Assembly: GCF_003797125.1 (NCBI RefSeq) | Contig: NZ_RKKE01000007.1 | Coordinates: forward strand, 62,001 to 126,000 | DNA: 64,000 nt | Source: Shewanella frigidimarina | Lineage (GTDB): Bacteria; Pseudomonadota; Gammaproteobacteria; Enterobacterales; Shewanellaceae | Direction: 5' to 3' | In this document: one piece after another, positions 8,668 through 18,701 of the stretch | How positions within the stretch are numbered: position 1 is the stretch's first letter | Layout: each line of letters opens with the position of its first letter | The notes under the pieces: generated by a model | Told to the model about the DNA's origin: nothing | The model's input: the letters and a program-made list of their open reading frames with translations, nothing else | Database searches by the model: none | Translations under genes and position numbers: made by a program

Positions 8668-11253
8668 GTGAAGTGGTTTAAACGTTTATTAATTGCATTT
8701 TTTAGCCTATCACTACTTGGCATTGCTGCTATAGCTGCCGCTTACTTTTATGTGCTACCTGATTTACCCGATGTTAATTCGCTAAAGACGGTCCAATTAC
8801 AAACTCCGCTGCGTATTTATAGCCGCGATGGCAAACTGATTTCTCAATTTGGTGAGAAACGTCGTATACCTGTCGAGTATGAAGAGGTGCCAGCTCAGTT
8901 AATTAATGCGGTACTCGACACTGAAGATGCGCGCTTTTTTGAACATAACGGTATTGATCCGATTGGTATTATCCGCGCGGCACTTATTTTAGTCACAACA
9001 GGTAAGAAAAGCCAAGGTGCGAGTACAATTACGCAACAGGTTGCTCGAGGCTTTTTCTTATCTAACGAAAAAACATATATTCGTAAAGTGAAAGAAATCT
9101 TTCTTGCGCTAAAAATTGAAAAAGCATTATCGAAAAAGGAAATTTTAGCCCTTTATTTAAATCGTTCATTCCTCGGAAATCGCGCTTATGGTGTCGGTGC
9201 GGCGGCTCAAGTTTATTATGGTAAAGAACTTAGCCAATTGACACTGCCAGAAATGGCGATGATAGCTGGCCTACCGCAAGCTCCGTCTGCAGCGAATCCA
9301 ATTAGAAACCAATCACGTGCGATAGCTCGTCGTAACTGGGTATTGAGTCGTATGCTAGAGAAACGAAATATTACTCAAGCAGAATATCAAGAGGCTATTA
9401 GTAGTCCGTCGACCGCGAAATACCATGGCGCTGAAATTGATTTATACGCTCCGTATGTTTCGGAAATGGCGCGTGATTACATGATCCAGAAATACGGTGA
9501 AGAAGCAGCCTATACTAACGGTTACAATGTCTACACCACGATATCATCCGATCTCCAATTGATGGCGCAGGAGTCTTTAAGAGATAACGTTTTTGCTTAT
9601 GACCAGCGTCATGGCTTCCGTGGGCCTGTCGCTGAATTATGGACTGATACTCCGCTAGAACATGATGAAATCATCGCAATTTTAAAACGAACTTCTTCAA
9701 TGCAGGGCATTATGCCGGCCGCGGTTATCAGTGTAAAAGATCAGCAAGCACAAGTCATTGATGACAAAGGCGAACTGATTACACTGGAATGGAAAGGCCT
9801 AAAATGGGCTCGTAAGTTTATAAGCGATAAACGCCAAAGCTTACCTCCGAAGCAAGCCAGCGATATATTGACCGCCGGCCAACAAGTGTGGATCCGTCAT
9901 AATGGTAAACATTGGCAGTTGTCTCAAATACCGCAAGTGTCTAGTGCGACAGTGTCACTTGAACCTCATGACGGTGCCATTAAAACCCTCGTCGGTGGAT
10001 TTAGCTTTAGTCAAAGTCAATTCAATCGTGTGACTCAAGCTAAACGCCAATTAGGTTCCAATATTAAGCCTTTTATTTATGCCGCAGCATTAGAAAAAGA
10101 CTACACATTGGCTACGCTTATCAATAACGCTCCGATTAATAAACCAGACACCCGCCAGGGCACAGCGTGGCGTCCTAAAAATTCACCAGACATCTATGGT
10201 GGCCCAACACGCTTACGAGTCGGTTTAGCGCAATCTATTAACGTTATGTCAGTGAGAGCCATGCGTCACACTGGTTTAGATGACACCATCAAAAAATTAA
10301 TCCAATTTGGTTTTGACCCGAATGATTTACCTCGAAATGAATCGTTAGCATTGGGTTCACCTTCAGTGACACCGTTACAGGTCGCCACTGCATTTAATAG
10401 CTTTGCAAATGGTGGTTATTTAGTTGAACCTTACTTTATCGATCACGTGACCGACTCATACGACAACACGATTGAACAAACCATTCCCGCTATTGCATGT
10501 AGCAAACCAGCACCCTCTGTTGAAGATGATGTGGTTATTGAAGATCCATTTGCTGCGATGGCTGAAGAATTCTCTCAGCAAACTCCTGAAGCATCAGTAG
10601 ATACATTAGATGGAGAGGTTGAAGCAACGTCCATTACCGCTGAACAAAACATTTGCAGTAATCCACAAGCTCGCTTTGCTAAGCGAGTCGTTTCAGAACA
10701 AACTGCATTTTTGATCACTGAAGCGCTAAAGAGCGTAATTTGGGGTGGCGGCGATTGGAGCAAAGGTACAGGTTGGAATGGTACCGCTTGGCGTGCATCT
10801 AAATTAATTAAGCGTCATGACATTGCGGGTAAAACAGGTACAACTAACGAATCTCGAGACACTTGGTTCAGTGGTTTTAACCCTACACTTACAGCAACGT
10901 TCTGGGTTGGCTTTGATGACCATGGACGTCAACTAGGACGCTCAAGCTGGAGAGCTAACGGCGAACCAGATCAAATATCAGGTGCTGAGGCGGGTGCTAA
11001 AACGGCAGGTCCTGGTTGGAATGACTATATGAATAAAGCTCTGTCTGGTACCCCTGAAGCTTCAGTTATCCCGCCAAAAGGAATTGTATCTGCGCGTATT
11101 GATTTAGCCACTGGTAAATTGACTCGCAAGACAGACCACACTACCGAGTTTGAGTATTTTGTTGAAGGTACAGAACCCAAAGAATATGTTACTGAAACAC
11201 AGCAAAGTGGCGATATTTTTATCGACAATGTTGCTGAAGATTTATTTCAATAA
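8668..11253 (+). CDS. mrcA: penicillin-binding protein 1A (bifunctional glycosyltransferase/transpeptidase)
   Basis: The GTG at 8668 gives 861 residues (VKWFKRLLIAFF...), with GGA about nine bases upstream. An in-frame ATG at 8596 lacks any Shine-Dalgarno and would add 24 residues. One N-terminal membrane anchor is followed by the GT51 domain (EDARFFEHNGID, SQGASTITQQVARGFFL), an OB-like insert, and the transpeptidase with SNIK (SxxK nucleophile), SINVMS (SxN) and KTGTTNESRDTWF. It polymerises and cross-links peptidoglycan. It is divergent from pilM, as in many gammaproteobacteria. Confidence 0.95.
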   Translation: MKWFKRLLIAFFSLSLLGIAAIAAAYFYVLPDLPDVNSLKTVQLQTPLRIYSRDGKLISQFGEKRRIPVEYEEVPAQLINAVLDTEDARFFEHNGIDPIGIIRAALILVTTGKKSQGASTITQQVARGFFLSNEKTYIRKVKEIFLALKIEKALSKKEILALYLNRSFLGNRAYGVGAAAQVYYGKELSQLTLPEMAMIAGLPQAPSAANPIRNQSRAIARRNWVLSRMLEKRNITQAEYQEAISSPSTAKYHGAEIDLYAPYVSEMARDYMIQKYGEEAAYTNGYNVYTTISSDLQLMAQESLRDNVFAYDQRHGFRGPVAELWTDTPLEHDEIIAILKRTSSMQGIMPAAVISVKDQQAQVIDDKGELITLEWKGLKWARKFISDKRQSLPPKQASDILTAGQQVWIRHNGKHWQLSQIPQVSSATVSLEPHDGAIKTLVGGFSFSQSQFNRVTQAKRQLGSNIKPFIYAAALEKDYTLATLINNAPINKPDTRQGTAWRPKNSPDIYGGPTRLRVGLAQSINVMSVRAMRHTGLDDTIKKLIQFGFDPNDLPRNESLALGSPSVTPLQVATAFNSFANGGYLVEPYFIDHVTDSYDNTIEQTIPAIACSKPAPSVEDDVVIEDPFAAMAEEFSQQTPEASVDTLDGEVEATSITAEQNICSNPQARFAKRVVSEQTAFLITEALKSVIWGGGDWSKGTGWNGTAWRASKLIKRHDIAGKTGTTNESRDTWFSGFNPTLTATFWVGFDDHGRQLGRSSWRANGEPDQISGAEAGAKTAGPGWNDYMNKALSGTPEASVIPPKGIVSARIDLATGKLTRKTDHTTEFEYFVEGTEPKEYVTETQQSGDIFIDNVAEDLFQ

Positions 11254-11275
11254 TAGGGTTTAAAATAAATTGATT

Positions 11276-11306
11276 AAAAAAGCCATTCGACTGAATGGCT
11301 TTTTTA
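11276..11306. terminator. bidirectional terminator between mrcA and yjjG
   Basis: A perfect 13-bp stem (AAAAAAGCCATTC / GAATGGCTTTTTT) with a four-base loop GACT lies between two convergent genes. Its A/T flanks allow it to work on both strands. Confidence 0.9.
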
Positions 11307-11332
11307 TTACTGATTTTATAGCTTATTTAATC

Positions 11333-12034
11333 TTAGACCACTGTGTGTGGCATCAGTAATTGATGCAGCTCAGTTAAATTACCAACCTGATAACTTGGAG
11401 AAATATCATCACTTATGGGTTCGCCATGATGATTTAACCAACAAGTGTCGATACCTGCATTGATACCGCCTAATATATCAGAATGTAAGTTATCGCCAAC
11501 CATAAGTACTTGATGCTTCTCAGGCTCTCCCATCAAGCTAAAAGCGTGATGAAAAATTGCAACATCAGGTTTTGCTTTGCCAAGTTGTTCAGAGATTACC
11601 ACCGGATTGAAAGCATCTTGAAAGCCAGTACGGCTCAAACGGATATTTTGCAACTCAGTAAAACCATTGGTAATAATCCCAAGGTTAACTTTTCCGCTTA
11701 GAGAATCAATCAGTTCCCGGGCGCCAGGCAACGGCAAACAAATATCGGCCATTGCAGCAAGAAACTGACTGTTTAAATGTTGCGGAGTAACAGACAGTTT
11801 ATTAGCCCAGTGATGGAAGCGGGTATGTTGTAAATGCGTAGCACTAATTAAACCGTTTTGGTATTCGACCCACAAGGGTTTATTCACTTGCTGATAAACA
11901 GTAAAGTCATCAATATTAAAATCAACTTCAAAGCGCGAAAACATTAATTTCAATCCAGAAAAAGCATCGAAATGAAATAGCGTTTCATCGGCATCAAATA
12001 AAATCCATTTATATTTATTGAGCAAATTCGACAT
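11333..12034 (-). CDS. yjjG: HAD-family pyrimidine 5'-nucleotidase, YjjG type
   Basis: The product has 233 residues. HAD motif I is FDADETLFHFDAF, with the nucleophile and acid aspartates in DxD. Motif II is GIITNGFTE, motif III uses the lysine in GKAKPD, and motif IV is MVGDNLHSDILGG. The DADETLFHFD form is characteristic of YjjG, a cytoplasmic house-cleaning nucleotidase that dephosphorylates pyrimidine and non-canonical nucleotides. It is convergent with mrcA. Confidence 0.85.
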   Translation of the reverse strand: MSNLLNKYKWILFDADETLFHFDAFSGLKLMFSRFEVDFNIDDFTVYQQVNKPLWVEYQNGLISATHLQHTRFHHWANKLSVTPQHLNSQFLAAMADICLPLPGARELIDSLSGKVNLGIITNGFTELQNIRLSRTGFQDAFNPVVISEQLGKAKPDVAIFHHAFSLMGEPEKHQVLMVGDNLHSDILGGINAGIDTCWLNHHGEPISDDISPSYQVGNLTELHQLLMPHTVV

Positions 12035-12168
12035 CTATGAAGTCCTTATTTTGTTTAAATAAATAACTAGCCTCAGTTAACAATAGCGTCCAATGATTAA
12101 ACAGCTCTTTGTTCTGCTATTTATTACAATCGTTATGATACCAAGCTGAAGTTAGTTAACCGTGGTGA

Positions 12169-13239
12169 CTACGAGTTAAATAGTGGCATTAACTGTGCTT
12201 CTTGCTGCAGTAGGCTTTGATAAATAGTTAACTGATTTATAGCGCGATCAAGGTTGTGAGTTTGATACTTAACCCCGAAATAAGTATCGCCATTTAAATA
12301 ATCAGTTAAAAACCGTACACCAAGCATTAATGACATCACTTTAGTCCCTAGCCATAAACTGCGTTTTTCTAGCGGAGTAATAATGTCACCTAGAGATTCC
12401 ATGTACGATGTTGCTGCTGCAATAACAATCTCAGGTCGGGCATATACATTGGTTAAATTGGTTGAATCTTCTGTCTCTGGAGAGCAAAAAGCGCGTACCA
12501 TATCACCAAAATCATACATCAAATATCCTTTCATGCAGGTATCTAAGTCAATAATGGCCATGCTGGACATGTCTCGGTTATCAAATAGCATATTATTGAT
12601 TTTTGTATCGTTATGACATATTCGAATCGGTAATTCGGCTTCGTATTGTACCAATGTTGCCAATAAATCTGTTTGTGACAAACACAAACCGACCCAATCT
12701 ATACAATGACTGAATCGATTATGAGTGTCACCAGCCTTTGCCTCACGCAATTGAGCCATTCGTTGAGGTAAATTCAAAAAATTAGGGATAACATCGGCAA
12801 TGCAACTAGGGGACAAATCACTTAACGCTTCAGCAAAATGCCCAAAAGCCTCAGCCGCCAACTTAGCTTGATTTAGTGTATCAACAACTTCAATCGTAGT
12901 GCTATGAGGTAAGTAATCTATTGCTCGCCAAAAGCCTTGTTCGCCTAAATCCAAGTAAAGTGCACCTGCTACAGTGGCTATTGGGCTAACCACTTGTAAT
13001 GGATAATGCTGCTGTTGGCGTTTAATCAGTAAGTGCTGGCTAATATTGGCAGCATTTTGAATGACCACTTTGGGGTCGGTAAATATTTGGATATTAATAC
13101 GCTGCAACACCAACGATTTTGATTCATCACTCACCAAGAAGGTTTGATTAATATGGCCATTACCCAATGGATAAAGCGTACTATGCTCACTACTAAAACC
13201 AAACTGAGGCAATACATTTTTACGGATAAAATTGACCAA
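12169..13239 (-). CDS. APH/choline-kinase-fold phosphotransferase, N-acetylhexosamine-kinase-like
   Basis: The product has 356 residues with a protein-kinase-like aminoglycoside-phosphotransferase fold. The catalytic loop is CHNDTKINNMLFDN, with Asp as base and Asn as metal ligand, and IIDLDTCMKG supplies the DxD metal site. The overall layout, starting FGFSSEHSTLYPLGNGHINQTFLV, resembles N-acetylhexosamine 1-kinases (NahK). The substrate is likely a sugar or small alcohol but cannot be fixed from sequence. It stands apart from its neighbours and has no resistance-gene context. Confidence 0.65.
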   Translation of the reverse strand: MVNFIRKNVLPQFGFSSEHSTLYPLGNGHINQTFLVSDESKSLVLQRINIQIFTDPKVVIQNAANISQHLLIKRQQQHYPLQVVSPIATVAGALYLDLGEQGFWRAIDYLPHSTTIEVVDTLNQAKLAAEAFGHFAEALSDLSPSCIADVIPNFLNLPQRMAQLREAKAGDTHNRFSHCIDWVGLCLSQTDLLATLVQYEAELPIRICHNDTKINNMLFDNRDMSSMAIIDLDTCMKGYLMYDFGDMVRAFCSPETEDSTNLTNVYARPEIVIAAATSYMESLGDIITPLEKRSLWLGTKVMSLMLGVRFLTDYLNGDTYFGVKYQTHNLDRAINQLTIYQSLLQQEAQLMPLFNS

Positions 13240-13314
13240 TCAAAAACTCCAAATCATGTTCATCAAAGCCAGAGATAACCAACGTTTTCTTCTCTTTGGT
13301 TATCTGACTAATGG

Positions 13315-14586
13315 TTACTGGCTTAGTATCATTTCAAATTGAGGGTTTTGCATTAATGTTGCTTGGCTGCCCTTTAAACTAAATTCATAACCACACAACT
13401 TAAAGTTACCTCTAAGTGCTACATGATTAACAATGGCATCTTTATCCAGTGGGGTAAATCTAGCTTCACTGGCACCATCGTCTAGTAAATCAACCGTTAT
13501 TGGTCGGTAACGGCTACCGTCATTAAATTCAAGGTTGGCACAGGTTTTATCGCCTATTGCTGTCGCTAAACGCCATAAATTTTGTTTATCGCCACTTTCA
13601 CCTAGCCAGCGCACGATAAGGATTTCACCCTCTAAAGCGAGCCAAAATCCATCAGGCAATTTGACCATTTGTCGAATGCTGGCTTGTTGTTGATTGCTCA
13701 TATCATCAACATGCTCAGTTTGTTCTGTGCCGTCGCCAGAAAATACACTAATTAAAGTAAAAACCAAATACACCACTATACCAACTGCAATAATAGCCGC
13801 AGTGATTTTACCGATAAAAATCAGCTTTTTTTGGTGTAACTTAGCTACATTCAGCCAAGATTTTGCAAGTTCAGTAATCGACCCTGATTGCAACGCATCT
13901 TGATCTACATAAAGAGGCTGATGACTACGTTCAGACGACGTAGAAAATGAATTGACCGGATCATATTCTGTTGCCGTATCAAACTCTTGCTCGAAACTTG
14001 TTTGCGGCTCCACATCATCATTAAATTGCTGCTTGTGTCTCTCAGCAGAATTCGAATGAGTTGAACCTGTAAAGACGACTTCATCAGCCGACTCTATCGG
14101 TGGGAAAGTGTTCTCAGGCTGATCATGAACAGGCATAACCTGCCCTTTCATTACCGGTTCTTGTCGATGATAAACCGAGCCCGAAATGGATATTGGTACC
14201 ATGCTTGGTCCGTAATATCCTTGCACATAGTTAATAGAATTTTTAGCTGGTAAGAATGCTAGATAGCCACCACAAGCCAGGCCAAACAAAAACACTCCTG
14301 CTAGTGCGCCAAAAGGCGCCATAAAGTAGCTCAATATGCCAAAAATCAATACAGGAACAACACAAATCGCAGCCAATTTAATCGACTTATTGGCATCATT
14401 TAAGCGACGCACAGCCGACAAACCCACGGCAGGCATTACTGCTAGCGTCACAATCCAATTAATTACACTTGCCGGAAATACAACAGCAGCGACTATTAGC
14501 AACAAAAATGCAGCTAAAATAATTCCCATTAACCTTAAGCCTGTGTCACGACCATCTCGGCACAGTAGGGTTTTTACAGACATCAA
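13315..14586 (-). CDS. DUF805-like membrane protein with a soluble C-terminal domain
   Basis: The product has 423 residues. The N-terminal 120 residues form four or so hydrophobic segments and contain AVRRLNDANKS, resembling the RRLHDxxRS signature of DUF805 membrane proteins. A charged, low-complexity linker (about 150-240) follows. A further membrane helix lies near 255-280, then a globular C-terminal domain of about 120 residues with cysteines in KTCANLEF and KLCGYEF. The C-terminal part is not recognised. Function is unknown; location is the inner membrane. Confidence 0.6.
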   Translation of the reverse strand: MMSVKTLLCRDGRDTGLRLMGIILAAFLLLIVAAVVFPASVINWIVTLAVMPAVGLSAVRRLNDANKSIKLAAICVVPVLIFGILSYFMAPFGALAGVFLFGLACGGYLAFLPAKNSINYVQGYYGPSMVPISISGSVYHRQEPVMKGQVMPVHDQPENTFPPIESADEVVFTGSTHSNSAERHKQQFNDDVEPQTSFEQEFDTATEYDPVNSFSTSSERSHQPLYVDQDALQSGSITELAKSWLNVAKLHQKKLIFIGKITAAIIAVGIVVYLVFTLISVFSGDGTEQTEHVDDMSNQQQASIRQMVKLPDGFWLALEGEILIVRWLGESGDKQNLWRLATAIGDKTCANLEFNDGSRYRPITVDLLDDGASEARFTPLDKDAIVNHVALRGNFKLCGYEFSLKGSQATLMQNPQFEMILSQ

Positions 14587-14956
14587 TCATTCCTATTCAT
14601 TTACAAAAAAATCCAAAAACAGCTGGCTACATAACAGAATGAGTCGGTGATTATCGTGCGTTATTACTACACAAATGGATTGTTTTCATCATCAAAATCG
14701 ACACCCGCTATTAATAGCGCAAAGCCTACAGAATTTATCTTATAAAGCCATACCCAACCTAGCTTTTGCGTTACTTTTTTATTCATTATTGCTTAAGTCA
14801 CTTTTAAGCAATCCAAGAGTTGATTTCATTAATCTAATAGCTATTTGAGCATTTTAGACCTAACACCAATATCTATCATTGCGCTAGCATAACCCCACAG
14901 TTAACGAGTATAATATTAAGCTTTCTTAATGAATAATCGGATGAGAAACCCTTTTT
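14587..14956. other. intergenic region between the DUF805-like gene and gmk
   Basis: These 370 AT-rich bases separate two divergent genes. I see no gene in them. A TATAAT hexamer at 14909-14914 is a possible -10 for gmk, but no good -35 is at the right distance. Confidence 0.45.
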
Positions 14957-15580
14957 ATGAGCACTCGTGGAAATCTTTTTATTGTGTCAGCCCCTAGTGG
15001 CGCAGGTAAATCATCACTTATATCAGCACTATTAAAAGATAAACCCAGCGATAAACAGGTTTCAGTGTCACATACGACCCGCAAACCTCGTCCAGGCGAA
15101 GTCGATGGACAACATTATCATTTTATTACTGTTGAACAATTTAAAGCACTAATTGCCCAAAATGCCTTTATTGAATGGGCCGAAGTTTTTGGCAATTTTT
15201 ATGGCACTTCCAAGCTCGTCATCGAACAAACCTTAGATAAAGGTATCGATGTATTTCTTGATATTGATTGGCAGGGCGCAGAACAAGTAAAAAAATTAAT
15301 GGAAACGGCTATTGGAGTGTTTATTTTACCGCCGTCTAAAGCTGAGCTTGAACGTCGTTTAACTGGCCGAGGTCAGGATAGTCAGCAAGTGATTGATTCG
15401 CGCATGGCACAAGCCGTTTCGGAAATGTCACATTATGCGCAATACGAATTTATAATTGTAAATGATGATTTTGATAACGCGCTAGCCGATTTAAGCGCCA
15501 TTATTCGCAGTCAAAGGCTAACCTGTGCTAGTCAGCAGCATGCGCAAAATGATATGATTGTTGATCTCTTGGCAGATTAA
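14957..15580 (+). CDS. gmk: guanylate kinase
   Basis: The product has 207 residues. It phosphorylates GMP to GDP with ATP. The P-loop [11 protein letters not shown] is at about 11-21, the GMP-binding segment [19 protein letters not shown] follows, and [11 protein letters not shown] and the lid [10 protein letters not shown] are present. It is the first of gmk-rpoZ-spoT, a conserved gammaproteobacterial series linking guanine nucleotide supply to the stringent response. Confidence 0.97.
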   Translation: MSTRGNLFIVSAPSGAGKSSLISALLKDKPSDKQVSVSHTTRKPRPGEVDGQHYHFITVEQFKALIAQNAFIEWAEVFGNFYGTSKLVIEQTLDKGIDVFLDIDWQGAEQVKKLMETAIGVFILPPSKAELERRLTGRGQDSQQVIDSRMAQAVSEMSHYAQYEFIIVNDDFDNALADLSAIIRSQRLTCASQQHAQNDMIVDLLAD

Positions 15581-15640
15581 TTGTCATAGTGTACAATTTT
15601 GCGTCATTTTTTCCCATAGATAACACTGGAGTTTCAACAC

Positions 15641-15919
15641 ATGGCTCGCGTAACTGTAGAAGACGCCGTAAATAAAATCGGCAACCGTTTTGATATGATC
15701 CTGGTTGCAGCGCGTCGTGCACGCCAAATCGCCGTCCAAGGTAAAGAACCTATGGTTGATGAGATGAATGATAAACCAACGGTTGTCGCTTTACGTGAAA
15801 TCGAATTAGGTTTAGTCACCTCAAACACTTTAGATGCTGATGAGCGCCAAACTGTTCGTGAACGTGAAGCTGCTGAAATTGCCGCTGTCGCAGCCATTGC
15901 AGAAGGCCGCGTTTTATAA
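15641..15919 (+). CDS. rpoZ: RNA polymerase omega subunit
   Basis: The product has 92 residues beginning [20 protein letters not shown], with the omega core [13 protein letters not shown]. It stabilises beta-prime in RNA polymerase and forms part of a ppGpp-binding site. It lies 60 bases after gmk and 13 bases before spoT. Confidence 0.97.
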   Translation: MARVTVEDAVNKIGNRFDMILVAARRARQIAVQGKEPMVDEMNDKPTVVALREIELGLVTSNTLDADERQTVREREAAEIAAVAAIAEGRVL

Positions 15920-15932
15920 GGAGTAGCGCCAC

Positions 15933-18041
15933 TTGTATCTGTTTGAAGGTCTAAAAGAGTCAGCATCCAGCTATTTAGAGCCGGATCAAGTAGAATTACT
16001 CAAGCAGGCCTATTTGGTTGCGCGTGATGCCCACGAAGGGCAAATGCGCACAAGTGGCGAGCCTTACATTACCCATCCGGTTGCGGTTAGCCGCATCTTG
16101 GCAGACATGCGTCTCGATCACGAGTCGCTTATGGCTGCCTTGCTTCATGACACCATCGAAGATACTCCTGTCACCAAAGAAGAACTCACAGAGTTATTTG
16201 GGGTGGCGGTTGCAGAACTGGTGGAAGGTGTTTCAAAACTTGATAAAATCAAGTTTCGTGATAGAAAAGAAGCCCAAGCGGAAAATTTCCGTAAAATGAT
16301 GATGGCAATGACTCAAGATATTCGAGTTATCCTCATCAAGTTGGCTGACCGAACTCACAACATGCGCACACTGGGCTCACTTCGCCCTGATAAACGTCGT
16401 CGTATTGCTCGCGAAACCCTAGAAATCTACGCCCCAATTGCTAACCGATTAGGTATTCACAATATCAAAATCGAACTTGAAGACTTAGGTTTTCAAGCCT
16501 ATTACCCTATGCGACATAGAGTGATACGTGATGTTGTCAAAGCAGCTCGTGGTAATCGTAAAGAATTAATTAACAGTATTGAAGTAGCCATTGAAACACG
16601 CCTTGAAGAAGCTGGGATCCCCACTAAAGTCAAAGGTCGTGAAAAAAACCTCTATTCGATTTATCGAAAAATGCGCAGTAAAGAACTGCAATTTCAAGAG
16701 GTCATGGATATCTATGCGTTCCGAGTTATCGTTGACTCTATTGATACCTGCTATCGCGTGCTCGGCGCTATGCACGGATTATACAAGCCGCGACCAGGAC
16801 GTTTTAAAGATTATATCGCTATTCCCAAAGCCAACGGTTATCAATCATTACACACATCATTATTTGGCCCTCATGCGGTTCCTGTTGAAGTGCAAATTCG
16901 CACTGAAGAAATGGATCAAATGGCCGACAAAGGTGTTGCTGCGCATTGGATGTATAAAAACAATACCGATACGGCTCAACAAAGCACTTCTCAAGTTCGT
17001 GCTCATAAATGGATGCAAAGTTTGCTTGAGTTACAGCAAAGTGCAAGCAGTTCATTTGAATTTGTTGAAAACGTTAAAACTGAATTATTCCCTGAAGAAA
17101 TCTACGTATTTACGCCAGAAGGTCGCATCTTAGAATTACCGGTCAATGCCACTGCCGTCGATTTTGCCTACGAAGTACATACTGATGTTGGCAATACCTG
17201 TGTTGGCGCACGCGTTAATCGTCAAGCATACCCGTTGAGCCAACCATTAATTTCTGGGCAAACAGTTGAAATTATTACCGCCAAAGGTGCTCGTCCTAAT
17301 GCAGCATGGTTAAACTTTGTCGTAACGGGTAAAGCTCGTGGTAAAATTCGTCAGGTATTAAAGAGTCTTAAAGGCGATAACGCTATCGCATTAGGTAAGC
17401 GTTTATTAAACCATGCCTTAGGTGATACAAAGCTTGAAACCATTCCTGCCGAATTACTTGAGAAAGTGATCAAAGAAACCAAACACACATCTTTAGACTC
17501 GCTGCTAGCAGATATTGGCTTAGGCAATGCCATGAGCATTGTGATTGCCCAGCGCTTGGTAGGTGAGCAGTTTGATTCGCAAGATAGCAATAAAGAAAAA
17601 CCACAAATGCCAATTCGTGGTGCTGAAGGTATGTTGGTCACTTACGCCAATTGTTGTCGCCCAATCCCTGGCGATGCTGTCATCGCCCATGTAAGCCCAG
17701 GCAAAGGCCTGGTAGTGCACATGGAAAGTTGTGCCAATATTCGCGGCTATCAAGGCGAGCCTGATAAGTATATTTCAGTACACTGGGACAACGTAGAAGG
17801 CGCAGAATACCAAGCAAATCTACGGGTTGAAATTGTAAACCATCAGGGTGCGTTAGCTAAAATCACGTCTATCATCGCATCAGCTGGATCTAATATCCAC
17901 AATCTCAGTACCGAAGAACGTGATGGCCGTGTGTATTTGATTAATTTACGTATTTCAGTTAAAGATCGTGTTCATCTTGCAAACGTTATGCGCAGAATAC
18001 GTGTTTTACCTGAAGTATTACGCACATCGCGTAACCGCTAG
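15933..18041 (+). CDS. spoT: bifunctional (p)ppGpp synthetase/hydrolase SpoT
   Basis: The product has 702 residues from a TTG start, preceded nine bases upstream by AAGGAG. The HD hydrolase domain shows HDTIEDT and LADRTHNMRT (about 70-150). The synthetase domain contains RFKDYIAIPKANGYQSLHTS (about 290-310). A TGS domain (EIYVFTPEGRILELP, about 385) and a C-terminal ACT domain follow. The intact HD residues support a working hydrolase. It regulates growth through ppGpp turnover. Confidence 0.96.
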   Translation: MYLFEGLKESASSYLEPDQVELLKQAYLVARDAHEGQMRTSGEPYITHPVAVSRILADMRLDHESLMAALLHDTIEDTPVTKEELTELFGVAVAELVEGVSKLDKIKFRDRKEAQAENFRKMMMAMTQDIRVILIKLADRTHNMRTLGSLRPDKRRRIARETLEIYAPIANRLGIHNIKIELEDLGFQAYYPMRHRVIRDVVKAARGNRKELINSIEVAIETRLEEAGIPTKVKGREKNLYSIYRKMRSKELQFQEVMDIYAFRVIVDSIDTCYRVLGAMHGLYKPRPGRFKDYIAIPKANGYQSLHTSLFGPHAVPVEVQIRTEEMDQMADKGVAAHWMYKNNTDTAQQSTSQVRAHKWMQSLLELQQSASSSFEFVENVKTELFPEEIYVFTPEGRILELPVNATAVDFAYEVHTDVGNTCVGARVNRQAYPLSQPLISGQTVEIITAKGARPNAAWLNFVVTGKARGKIRQVLKSLKGDNAIALGKRLLNHALGDTKLETIPAELLEKVIKETKHTSLDSLLADIGLGNAMSIVIAQRLVGEQFDSQDSNKEKPQMPIRGAEGMLVTYANCCRPIPGDAVIAHVSPGKGLVVHMESCANIRGYQGEPDKYISVHWDNVEGAEYQANLRVEIVNHQGALAKITSIIASAGSNIHNLSTEERDGRVYLINLRISVKDRVHLANVMRRIRVLPEVLRTSRNR

Positions 18042-18071
18042 TCACTGATAACAATAAAGAGAGCACACACT

Positions 18072-18455
18072 ATGGCTGAAAAAATTATCATCGCAACCGA
18101 CAAAGCTCCACAAGCTATTGGCACTTACTCACAAGCAGTTAAAGTCGGTAGTACCGTTTATCTTTCAGGTCAAATTCCGTTAGATCCAAAAACCATGACC
18201 ATGGTAAGCGATGATTTTGCAGAACAAGTCGTACAAGTGTTCGAAAATTTAACCGCGGTATGTGAAGCTGCTGGCGGAAGAATGAGTGACATCGTTAAAC
18301 TCAATATCTTCCTGACCGATTTATCTCATTTTGCCACTGTAAACGAAATAATGAGCCGTTATTTCCAACAACCTTACCCTGCTCGTGCCGCCATTGGCGT
18401 CAAAGAGTTACCAAAAGGATCATTGGTTGAAATGGACGGAATCATGGAAATATAA
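18072..18455 (+). CDS. ridA: RidA family 2-iminobutanoate/2-iminopropanoate deaminase
   Basis: The product has 127 residues of the YjgF/RidA family. It hydrolyses reactive enamine/imine intermediates formed by PLP enzymes. Visible signatures are [23 protein letters not shown], the substrate-binding arginine in YPARAAIGV, and LVEMDGI at the end. It sits 30 bases after spoT and ends at a strong terminator, so it may be the last gene of the gmk-rpoZ-spoT unit. Confidence 0.94.
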   Translation: MAEKIIIATDKAPQAIGTYSQAVKVGSTVYLSGQIPLDPKTMTMVSDDFAEQVVQVFENLTAVCEAAGGRMSDIVKLNIFLTDLSHFATVNEIMSRYFQQPYPARAAIGVKELPKGSLVEMDGIMEI

Positions 18456-18478
18456 GTACAGCTGTACGATATTTTCTT

Positions 18479-18501
18479 AAGGTGCCTAGGGCGCCTTTTT
18501 T
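18479..18501 (+). terminator. rho-independent terminator after ridA
   Basis: The stem AAGGTGCC / GGCGCCTT with a TAG loop and one G-T pair is followed by a T-run. It lies 23 bases past the ridA stop. Confidence 0.85.
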
Positions 18502-18579
18502 ATTGCCTATGGTTTCCCCACAGTAGAGTATTTGCTCAATATATATTGTTTATTCAGTAAATTCTGCTAACGTGTTGAT

Positions 18580-18595
18580 TGTGTTACCTAGCACA
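18580..18595. promoter_or_regulatory. candidate CRP-type site upstream of the acyl-CoA synthetase
   Basis: TGTGTTACCTAGCACA matches the TGTGA-N6-TCACA layout in both four-base cores with correct six-base spacing. It lies about 105 bases before the chosen start. E. coli fadD is under CRP control, which makes the site plausible. It could be chance. Confidence 0.3.
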
Positions 18596-18701
18596 CATAT
18601 TGTGCAATTGTTTGCGCCAGCGCACAAAAATGGCCATACTAAGTTTACGTAATACGATAGGTATTAGACCCACAATAACAATAAAGAACATGGAAGCGTC
18701 G

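Noticed and set aside
12169-13239. Aminoglycoside resistance gene
   Set aside because: The fold is shared with many small-molecule kinases, the residues look NahK-like and there is no mobile or resistance context.
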